Shown: one piece after another, positions 34,820 to 46,400 of the stretch | How positions within the stretch are numbered: position 1 is the stretch's first letter | Layout of the letters: each line of letters begins with the position of its first letter | Assembly: GCF_015706575.1 (NCBI RefSeq) | Contig: NW_024037056.1 | Span: 11,669,176-11,733,175 of the forward strand | Origin: Patiria miniata | Taxonomy: Eukaryota > Echinodermata > Asteroidea > Valvatida > Asterinidae | DNA: 64,000 nucleotides | Direction of reading: 5' to 3' | Program-made: the position numbers and the translations under genes | Notes under the pieces: model-generated | The model's database searches: none | The model's input: only the letters and a program-made list of their open reading frames with translations | Told to the model about the DNA's origin: nothing

Positions 34820-37800
34820 TCACACGTTCCCAGTATGCATGCCAGCCTCGGCCTCCTTCCCCGACTCCGCCCCCTGGGTGGGGGAGTGGTGGTCCTGTAG
34901 AAGGTTAAGCTCTTCGCTTCGTGTCTGCGCCGTCGCCGGTTCGTCTGGTTCCGTGTCCGATTGGGAGATGATGGTGTTCAGTTTGATGGCGTTCTTGTTC
35001 GCGTCCGCTTTGGGGAGGCGGATGCCCTTCTGCCATCCTTTGCGGCCGTTGCACATCCGGCCCTGCCGATCTGCAAAATGGCCAATTGAATCAAAGAAGC
35101 GAATAACAAAAATGATCAATTGACCAGCTGCTTACAGTAATCTCGATGGTCGAATGGTAAGACGTAGGAGGTCGTGGGTTCGAGTCCCATTTTGTTATAA
35201 TCAACTGACATACCTCCGTGGTTGACCTGTTTCATGTCCGTGGTCACTGTGGACAGCGAGAGGTTGAGAGATGTACGGGCCCTGCTCATGACTCGCCGCA
35301 CGTAGGGCGCTGTCAGAAGGGTGTACAGCATGGGATTGATGGCCGAGTTGACTGGAAGAACGAAGACGGCTACCCAAGCGTATACCTAGGACAATGTCAG
35401 AAATTGTCAATCAAACTAGAGATCATTATTTTAGGTGTGGCGTGGTATAGAGCACTGGGCTCAGTATCTTGTTGGTAATTCTGCAGGTTGTGGGTTCGAG
35501 TCCAGCCTGGGGTTGTGGTGCGTGTGCCCTTGGGCAAGGCACTTTGTCACTCATTGCTTCTCCCCACCCAGGAGTAAATGGGTACCTGTGAGCGCAGAGG
35601 TATTGTGGTTGATTTTAGCTGCTTTGCACCGAAATGGCAGCATTGAGCTGTATACTCCCCAGGGAGCTGAGATTGTCTTTGGAATGTTTCATTGGCCCAA
35701 AGAGCTGTATCGCATCTTGAGCACAGAAACTGGTGGATGTGAACTTTATAATTACCTTATTGTAATATTAATGTGTTTGATTGATGAAAATCGACTTTGC
35801 AGGTTTTGGCTGTAAGACCAAAGCCTTGATCTGATTGGTCAGTGCGCACTGACTTTGATTGACACTTTGACAGGCAGGAAGGCCTAGGCTCCGTTACCTG
35901 CGGAGGTATTTTGGCCCCGCCCAACGAAGCCACGCCCAGTAGGATGATTGGCACCCAGCAGACAAAGTCCGTCATGACAATCAGCGTCATCCGTCTGGCC
36001 ATGGCGTCACCGGTGTTGGTGTCTCTGGACCTGGAGAGAATAGCAAAAAGTCATCCACTTGCTGCTGGATTCGAACCAGCAACCATAAACAAGAAGTCAA
36101 GAACATATCGACACTGAGCAAACTGGGTAAATAATTCACAATCTTGACGAACCATTGGGGCGCTGTTCAAATCCAACTATCATTAACACTATATTACAGA
36201 ATAGTATACAAATACCCCCGTAAACCGAGCTGGCTCTGTCCGTATTTTGTGCACAGGCGTATAATTGTTACCACTTTATTAATTTTTTTTTTGGGGGGGG
36301 TATCAGAGCAGGGGTTGGAAAAAATGTTGCAACCTGACGCCACTTTTTTCTTCATACATGTATATCATCTCAATGAAGGTCATTCATTGCAAAAATGATG
36401 ACAAGACATGAATCTGGGACTGAGAAACATTTCCAATTTTGTTAGGAAATACTTAGAACATATTTTTGACTCCCCATAGAGTTTATACACAATCGCGGAC
36501 GTGGCGTCAGGTTGCAACATTTTTTCCCAGGTTTTTTTCACACTTTTTCTAAGGAATTTCTATGAAAACAAAAAGAAAAATTGAGACAGAGCTGGGGGGG
36601 GGGGCGATAAAGTTTGACCAATTTGAACATTCAAAATTTTTTAAAGAAGTGGGAACATTAAATACGTTGGGGAAATTTAACGTGAGCAGGTTAGCAATTT
36701 TTCGTAGCGAAACAAACTTTTAAAACTTCTGATAATATCAACTGATAAACTGAAACAAAAACTGAAATAAAAAAAAATAGATATTACGTTTAAAACAATG
36801 ATTAGAAGCGAACTAAGGTTCAGCATAATTTAAAACTTCTAATAATGTCAACAGATAAACTGAAACAAAAATTGAAAATAAAACGAAGAGATGTTACGTT
36901 TAAACCAATGATTAGAAACGAACTATGGTAGTATCTCGCTTAAGGGACACAGGTCCCAAATCACCTGTTGACAGCCTTCTGCGTACGCCGAGCCACCACG
37001 AACATGACGGAGTAGGAGACAGCGATGGTAAGGAACGAGATGAAGTTGAGAGCTAGGAAGATGAAGACAGAGTACTCCCAGCCCTTGGGCAGGTCGGGGG
37101 TGATGTGGAGGGCTAGACATACCCCCGACCGGCCGTAGAAGTTGCCGAAGTAAGACAGGCCGAAGAGAGGAAACGCAGACAGGAAGATGACCTGAAAACA
37201 AATACAATCACGAGTACATCACAGGACCGCTCAGGTAAATCAAAAGTCAGTAAAGAATTTAGTCCAGGCTCATGTAACAGGGGATGAACAATGACTTTGG
37301 TTTGTGTAAGTTATTGGAATAGCTTGGGAATTGGCTCGGCAGTCGATGACTTGTGATGGACTTGTGATCCATGAAAGAAAGATGTAAACAATGTTCACTC
37401 AACATGAACAGTTCGAGAAATGTCACTCACGAATAAACTTCCATACCTCCACTTCAACTCTTGCTTTTTTTTTATTTGGCTGACCAAAATAAATTCACTG
37501 CAGGTCGTCTTCCCCCTTCAAACTCTATGTGTTCTGGGTTCGAATCCAAACTAGGCGAATACGTGGATTGGGTTTCAGTCCCTGCCTAGAATAAACTGTA
37601 CCATTTCCGAGTTTTCCTCCAAAACTAAATTTGCTCCATAATTGCCTTCTCTCTTAAGGTTTCTTAAGCCTTCCAAGCTATTTTACCTCCACGCACTTAG
37701 GTCCCTTAACATGTGTCATCACAAGAGAGAATGAAATAAGAATTGTGCTCCCCTAACTGACCTATCCGGCCGAATGTTAGAAGTCTTTTTTTTCTTCTTC

Positions 37801-40800
37801 AATTTTTGTTATTGTTCAAAGGATGATATTGAGTAGGCCTATACCCATGAAAACAATAGTTGAGGGAACTTTAAGAAAGAGGGGAAGGGGCACAGTTGCT
37901 CACAAAATGATATTTATCATTCTTAGCATAAAATACTGTTTTTGTTCGCTAAATGGTCATTTGTTTGAAACTGTCTTTCTTTCTTCCTTTTAAGTGCAGA
38001 CTTCATGGCTGAAGATAAACGTACTGCCAGAAACACCGGGGCGAACCCCTTCTCTTAGCGATAAGTGTTACCTGGGTACTTTTACGTTGCAATACAACAC
38101 ACGGGACCTACGGCTTTACCTCACATCCAAGGGACGAAGCAATAATGGTTAAGTGCCTTGCTTAGGGGTACAAGTGTCCACCCGGTGGGCTCGAACCCAC
38201 GCCACAGTTGCCTCTGAAACACCAGTGCATGAGTCCAGTGCTCTTAACCGCTAGGCTATGACACGCCTATCGGCTAAATAATCACAATTAACAGCGCCAC
38301 ATACCCAGTATTGGATGGTGTCCAATCGGATGCCCCTCCCTAAAACCTCCTGTGCTTGAAAAAATGAACTTACCATCAGCCAGGTAACGACCATGACGCG
38401 CACGGCCCCGCTGTACTCCATGTCCTTGATCCGGAACGGAAAGAGAATCGACAACAACCGATGCAGGGTGATGATGGTCAGACTGAACACGGACAACTCG
38501 CTGGAGAACGTGGACAGGAACCCGGCGAAGCGGCAGAGAGCCGAGTCGCGCCACTGGGCGTCATAGATGATGTAGTAGCCGCGGTAGAAGGCGTCGACTG
38601 AGGCGATGATCAAGAGGTAGACGCCCATGCAGAAGTCGCCGATGGCCAGGTTGGTGATTAGGAACGAGTGCACCTGTAGGAGAGGATATAAATAATGAAT
38701 GTTTATGAGTGCAATGGTAAGAATAATTTCATTCGGAACATCATCAGTTACCGAATGATATTATTCTTACGCTGAATCAATCCTCGATCGTCGTCCGATT
38801 GGTGAAGCCCAGTTTCCATAAGAAACGCAGAGAGCAACGCAAACAAGACCCAACCTGCAACGCAGACATAATGGAGACATTTCATCCGCAAATGTCACCG
38901 ATAACCCAGACAGACGCAATTAATCTATCTCGCAGACGGTCGGCAAAGTTGAACGCGGTTCAACATTGCCCACGGTTCCGCATACTGTCTGCGCAGACTC
39001 CATAAGCTAAATGTCGATATGGAAACCAAGCTTTAATCACGTGACCGTGCAATGGAACTTGGAACAATGTTTTTGCAGTGCAGGCTGTGCAGCCAAGCCG
39101 TGGGTTGGGGCGAATAATTTCATGACACGTGATCGGCAACCCACCAATCAGATGACGGGGATTTATTCAGGCGTTGTAAAAACACAATAAAGAACAGGGT
39201 TTTTTTTTTTTTTTTTTTTTTTTTAGATTTGGGACGTCAATGACGCTGTAGGGGCGGAACATTGATGTACGACGTGTCAAAAAACCCCGAATGGGCTACT
39301 TTTGATCCTGAATAACTCTGTTGTTAATCAATGGAATTAAACACAGATCATGTAACAGCCACTTTCGACTTGGCGTCCTCCAATGTCGATACAGCGCTGG
39401 AGACGGTGGCGGAAGGCGCGTGCTGCCGCTGAAAGCTTCTGATGGAATGCAGGATCACCCCTGATGTCATTGCACACCTCCTATATCGCTTGGTGCAACA
39501 CACGATCAAGGATGTGTGCAATGACATCAGGGGTGATCCTGCATTCCTTCAGAAGCTTCCGCCACCGTCTCCAGCGCTGTAGCGACATTGGAGGACGCCA
39601 AGTCGGAAGCGGCAGATTCTGAAAATGAGTAATATTTTTCGTATGGCGCTTAAGTCTCATCCTCTTGCACAAAGCTCATACCTTGTTCACATGATCTGAA
39701 ATGTTGGTTTAATTCCATTGGTAAACAATAGAGTTGTTCAGGATCAAACGTAGGACATGTGTTTTTTGACAAGACGTAGTATTTCCTCCCCAATGTTTCC
39801 CCTTCCCAGTTCGTCCCCAAACGTTGTTCACATATTAAACATTTTCCCCTGCTTATCTTCTTGGAAGTTTAGACTATAGACGTCCAAACTTTAAAGCAGT
39901 GTTATAGTCGATCGAAATGTCGAGTCTATCAAGAGGCAAGTCAAGAGTAAAACCACAAGCCACAAGACTGGTCACAAGTAAAACAGGAGATGAACAATAA
40001 CAAAGGACTGTTTTTTTTGTCGCAGTTCGTTTGACTAGCTTGCAACTTGGCTTGGGACTGGATGACTTGTGATGGACCTGTGAGGACTTGCGGAGACTCA
40101 GACTTGGCAGGACTTGTGACGGATTTTGCGCACATAGTTGGCACATAACTTTATGAACGTTTTAGTTATAGCCTTCGAGTCATTGTGTGATTACTGTAGT
40201 TGTACAGGGCCAGTCCAAAAAAGCAGAACCCAAACCCCCAAAACTATATTTCATATTTAAAATAAAAATGTAGCACCAAATATAATAATGACTGGAAAGC
40301 CAATTTCATAAGGTACTTTTAGATAAAAAAAGGACTGAAATTGGTCAATCCATTCAGAAAATTTCACCATTTAAACACAATGACCTTAAAACCTGTCCCG
40401 TCCATAAAATGCAATTTCGTCGCAATTGTCTTCAAACATCATGCAACAGCGATAAAAAAAATCTGTTTAGACGTGAAAAATATTCAACAGAATCCATTTG
40501 AAGGCCCGTCCTTTAAAAAAGGTAGATTTTATGAATCAGATTGTTTGCCTAACCAGGGTTGTTAATAAAGATATTGTGTACTACAGTTGGTGACAATTGT
40601 TGAAACAAGTATTCTGTGTCATTTTCTGTTCCAAACAGTCAAAACACACAATGACTTGCTTTTTTGGACGAGACAGGTTTTAGGGTGATTGTGTTTAAAT
40701 GGTGATATTCTTTGAACAGATTGAGCAATTTCAGTACTTGTTTCATCTAAAAGTAGATTTTGAAATTGGCTTTCCAGTCGTCATTATTTTTGGTGCTACA

Positions 40801-43405
40801 TATTTTTTTAAAATATGATATATATTTTATGGGGTTTGGGTTCCGTTTATTTTTTTTTACTTAACCTGTAGTATAACGTGCGCTCAGCGTTTGAAAAATT
40901 GACTGTCTCCTACATTCCTGTCTAATCGCTCAGGCTCACTTGGCCCAAAGTTATCCAGTCTTGCGCCACCACTGACTTTGAGGAAAAAGTTTGACAGACA
41001 GACTTCGGATAGAAGACGTAATGCAAATGGTACAGGGGATGGTGTAAATGCATTTCCTGAATTCTGAGGACAAGGTTTCATGCATGAAGCGTTTTTTAAA
41101 GGGCCCATGTAATGTAATTTTGTTTAATCCGATCCGTGGAAATGCACCTTTGTATCCTATTTAACATTATTTTCAATTTTCATTTGGCCATTTTTTTTTA
41201 GAGCATTTCAGTGCCTTTTTGTTTTAATGCTAATACGAATTTGCATATTCATATGCTAAAGTGTGATGTCATTTCGGGCAAAAATCTCAATGTTACAGCT
41301 ATTATAGCCTCAATATTTGCCACAATTTACGATATTTTGCTATCGTAAATTGTCTTTTCTTTGGCGATTTTCAATGAGCAACTTTTGGGTTGACAATTTC
41401 AACAGAAAACCCCTAATCTAAAGAATGTCTTCCTGAAATGACATCACAGCAACAGCGCCCTCATTAGTCAAGCAAAGCATGGACAATTTGAAATGTTAAA
41501 AAGTGCACGTTTCAATAAAATTAACCAAAAAGGAATATCAAATAGTTTTCATACATTTAAGAGTATAAAGTTGCACAAAATGTGAGCCAAAGTAAAATTC
41601 ATGTCATGGACCCTTTAAGGGAAAGAGTTTTCCGATGAATTCAAAGTCCCTCAATCTACTGAGATCTCATTCAGTTCAATTGTTGTACAATTCTTCTAAA
41701 CAAACTTTACCAAGCAGGTCTACTAGCGATGTGATTTCAATGTCTATGGTTTTTCATAACAAATGCAACATATCACTTGTATAAACTTAATACATGCGAA
41801 CATATCAACACATCTACAAAACTGGTACCTAATTTTGGTGGTGGATCGATCCGATCGAACTACTTTTTAAGCATCTTTAAGGAACTTAGATTGTTTTTTG
41901 AGGGGGGAATATTTACCCAAGTCAGCCCCTCAGCTACAGGGAACTGATCACCCAGAGGGGTCTGCCGAACAAGAAACTACAAAAAACACAGACAGAGAAA
42001 GCACCCAAATCAAAATAAAACAATTTACATCACACCAGAAAAGAATGTTGAAAACAGAATACATCAAAATGTGTAGTCTTCTGGGCAGACCTGCGCACAC
42101 TTTTCAAGAATTGTCTTGTATCTTCGATTGCTTTTCAAACTGTTTTATAGTAATCTGTCACTCATGCTTTCCAGGGGAAAAAAACAAATTGCGGCCTCAT
42201 CATCATTACGGATGTTGTTCATTACAGCCTTACTAAGAACAGTAATGTTTAGGGTCGCCAAGTATTTTATTTTGCTGGTTAGGAGAGAACTTGTATATAC
42301 AAGTTCATGTTTGGGCGTCGGTGTAACATCAGCCACGGTCAAATTACTAAGGGAATAAATGTGTTCTTGGCCGTTTTTAAACACAATGTTTAAGAGCAGT
42401 TTGAGTTTGGATGCTGATAATTGCCAGAGCGGAAGGCGAGGGTAATCATCGGCATCCAGACTCCAACCGGTCTTAAACATAGCGTTTAATACCGGTCAAG
42501 TACATAATTTATTCCCTTTCATAAATACATTTTTGGTGAAAAACAAAATCAATTTTTGTTCGGTCAAGAAGTCAGAACAAGTCAATAGTTATAAATTTCC
42601 CACGATTTTGTTCAACAATTTTACTTCATGTTTTTTCGGGACACCCCTCTAGCTATATTAGGGTACGTCCAGTCTCGCCAGTCATGGTAAACAACTCCTT
42701 ATATAGAGATTGGCGCGTGCATCGCGCAGAACTCAGCTGTGCCGGTGTATTCTGAATTAAGGACTTTTAATACATACTCACTGGTAGTATTGCGCATGCC
42801 TACGTGAGGATTGTGAACGTTCAACCAATGAAACGGTAAAATGCACCGGATTTCATAGGATTCCAAATTGTATGTGACACTAAAAAAGTGTTTCAGACCA
42901 GCCAGCCGGTCTTTATCAACCTTGTAGAACTGGCCACGCGTGACGGGCTCTCAACCAATAGGAATATCAATAAATTGCTGTTTAAAGCTTGAGCTGTAAA
43001 AAGGTTGAAGGTGCTCAGAAAAAAATAGCAAACAGAGATACAACTAAACCATCAAAAACAAATAATTTACATGTACCAACAAAAAAATAACATAAAGTCA
43101 ACTGGCTCAATTTCATGGCTCTGTCAACATCCTCTGTGCTTGTGGTCACATCGCCAGAAAAAATGGGACCTTTTCACACACGCTCGGGCCGACTCACTCG
43201 ATTATCCCGCTTGTTATTCATCCGCATCATAATGACAGCCAGGTTGCCGATGGACGCGATGATGCCGATCACCCAAATAGATCCGCGGAGGAACACGTTG
43301 GCCATGAGGTCCTCGCAGGACGAGAACTCATCCGGCGGGGGAGTGCAGGTCTCAACCGACACCATTTCTCGCACCATGCAGCAGAAACGGAATTCATCCG
43401 TATGG
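34820..43405 (-). CDS. GRL101-like: hinge, seven-helix domain and C-terminal tail
   Basis: Exon 43405-43198 has the hinge HTDEFRFCCMV, a cysteine-rich extracellular stretch and TM1 (GIIASIGNLAVIMMRMNN). Exon 38673-38374 spans TM2 (SFLITNLAIGDFCMGVYLL), TM3 and the start of TM4. Exon 37191-36965 covers TM4 to TM5 (YFGNFYGRSGVCLALHI, ALNFISFLTIAVSYSVMF). Exon 36030-35898 has TM6 (MTDFVCWVPIILLG). Exon 35385-35214 has TM7 (VLPVNSAINPMLYTLL). The last exon is a polar tail ending GMHTGNV. The position of the class A DRY motif reads HRL (TLHRLLSILFPF), so the acidic residue is replaced by histidine. The intron between TM1 and TM2 is 4.5 kb. Confidence 0.94.
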
Positions 43406-46400
43406 CTGCATTTTCGAAAGCACAAGACAGAAAATTGCACACACGCCGTTATTGTTGACCTATTGAACGAATGATTAGTGTTGCTCAGAATTGAAGTTTA
43501 TGGTGAAGTCAGCAACGAGAGTAAGTTTGCAGTTGCATCCACTGATCTCTACAAAAGAGCAACATGAAAAAGTTTGCGGTTGCATCCACTGAACTCCTGT
43601 GGGAATGCAAAGCAAATTTAATATCAAAACATTCAAATTTCATGGCATCATTTTCACTTACAGAACGCGTAGCTTCGGAAGCCCGTAGAACGCCTCGGCG
43701 TGTATTTGCGACAGCTTATTGTTGGAAATGTCTCTGCAAGCAAAAAAAGATGAAAGAAAGAAATGAACAAAGTGGAAATAAACAAACGACTTTGAGGTAT
43801 CTTTTTCAGTTGATGTAATGGATGAAAGTTGAGGCTGATTGTTTTTTTGAAGTACACGTAGTGCTAAAAAATCCTTACGGAAATTGGCGAGCGCGGTGCG
43901 TACCGATCGATGTGGCGCAGAACGCAGCGGTGTTTTTTGGGGGTTTGCAACCACCCACGTAATGGGCTCTCGATTAATAGGGATGGGTAAAATGTCTAAG
44001 GTATTTATGAATAATTATTACAAATACAAAATGTAGTTTAATGACAGTTTAATAGATTAATTTGAATACTTACAGTTCTTTTAGCTCATTGAGTCCAAAA
44101 AACGTGCCCCTTGGTATGTCAGTCATTCTATTGTGGGACAAGTTTCTGGTAAAAATAAAATTAAAGACAAGTGACAGGCCCACTTCCTTCCAAGATCATG
44201 TGTAAAAATTACATTGTAAGCAGCAATAAGGGCCAACTTTTATGGAGCTATATTAAGCAGAAAATATAGCTTGGCCAATTTATGTGCTAAGCAAAAATAA
44301 GCTGTACGTGAACCAGTGACCCGCAATGGACATCACATGAGGGTTTCGCTGGTAACCTGTTTTTGCTAAGCAAATATTTTCTGTGCTTAGCAAATTTCTG
44401 TGCTGAGCAAAAATCAGCGGAGCACCAGTCACAAGTCATGTACACATCAAATGACATTTTGGCTGGTAACCTGTTTTTGCTAAGCAAATATTGTCTGTGC
44501 TTAGCAAAATTCTGTGCTAAGCAAAAGTCAGCGGAGTACCAGTCACAAGCCATGTGCACATCAAATGACTTTTTGGATGGTAAACTATTTTGCTTATGAA
44601 GTATTTTCTATGCTTAGCAAATACACATTGCGAGACGTTGGTAACCTTTCACTGCTAAGCAATTGTTCTTTTGCACTTGGCAGATGAAGTAAGCAGTACC
44701 ATTTAATGGGCCTCAGTTTTAAATCACTTACAAAAAAGCCAGCTTGTTGAGACCATCGAACGCTCCTTTGTTGATAGACTGTATCTTTTGTTGGCTCAGA
44801 TCCCTAGAGGGGAACAAATGTCAAAAATGAAACAATTAAAATCACATCATGCATGGCGTCCGTACAGGTGAGTTATAGAATGTCTAAGTAGGCCTTATGA
44901 ATTTTGCGAATTAACCGACAACTCACAGCGTGGTTAGCTCTCCAAGTCCTAAAAAGGCCTGCCCCGCTACTGTCTGCATTGCGTTACCTCTCAAAATTCT
45001 GCAAGAAATAGAGTACCAAATAGCACAATGATGTTACAATTTTTTAAAAACATACGGTAACTTACAGACATTAAAGACGTAACATTCAACAAAGAGTGTA
45101 CATGGGTTTTCGTTTTTAAATTAAAAATGGCAATGCAACTTGGTGCTGTAATACTTTTGTCGCCTAACATCACGTTTGGTAGCCCTGAAGGTTTGATTCC
45201 CATCCGATGCGGTGTAAGGATTGGGTTTTGATTACGAGGGAATTCCTTAACTTAAAAAACGCAACTAGTACTTGTTTGAAATTTTTGTCTCAGAAACATT
45301 GTTTGAATATGAGAACTTATTAAGCTCTCCTAAGCGTGTTTGGCTTCATTGTAGGCTTACTCACTAGATTATAAGGCAATTTCAGGGCAACTTTAAGGCA
45401 AAACATTACTGTGTACTGTGAGCGTGAGACCACACAGACCCCCCTGGAAAGAGCACAGCATATTTTTCCCCACAATTTATGGTAATTCCTCAAAACATTA
45501 TATAAAATTTAAAAAAAACCTGGCGTTTAATTTTCGTCTCGGATGTTGTTTTCCGTTAATTTCCTCTAGTGGCAAGACCCTTGTACATGTACAATTACAT
45601 TGGCTTGAATATTTATGACCAAAAAAATCACACCGTGAAACCACATGGAGAATTTTATCACCACACTGGTTCTAGGTCAATAACCCCGATCATGGGTAAG
45701 ATATAGGCAGGTCACATGGCCTTTATGTGGGCCAGGATTGTTAACGACCTGTCTGAGCTCTGGGCGGCACGAGGGGTTGACACAGCTAGAGAGATCGGCG
45801 GCACAAAGGGGTTGGCCACTAAGATATTCAATTACTGCACAAGGGCATTAGGCGCCTCTTGGGGCTGCTGTCGTTCAACACTCCTTACTCTGCAGTGGTT
45901 AGGGTCTGGCCAATGGGAGTGTACAGGCTTTTCGTGTATATTAGGGGTGAGGATTACATTGAATCTTGGCCTTATTGGCCCATTGAAAAAAAAGTTATGA
46001 CCATATTTGGAAAATGTAGAGAATTTTATCACCACGTGGCTTCTCCGAGGGTAACAGCATTTTTAGATTCAAAATAACCAATAAAAGGTACGTAACAATA
46101 TTTGTTTAGTTATCTATACTCACAGTGTTCGCAGATGTTGTAAGCTAGAGAATGTCTGGTTGCCTAGTTTGGTGATTTTATTGTCGGCTAAGATTCTAAA
46201 ACCGTGAAAGATAAAGAAAAAGAAGAAGAAATTTTGATCAATAATCAAACTAACAATTTCTATGCCATTTGAAAAGAATAAAGTGGTTTTTTGATCTAAT
46301 TTTCGATGCACACTTACAGTGTTTGCAGGTTTGGTACATTCAACAAGGCCGCTTTGTTTATGAACGTGACGCCGTTATCTGAAAGATCCCTGTAATAGGT

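Noticed and set aside
35135-35200. Functional tRNA gene
   Set aside because: A-box and B-box-like motifs are present, but no matching acceptor stem or anticodon arm can be folded.
45000-46120. Possible eighth LRR exon in the 1.1 kb intron
   Set aside because: No 72-base segment with the LxxN pattern and flanking splice sites was found on the minus strand.
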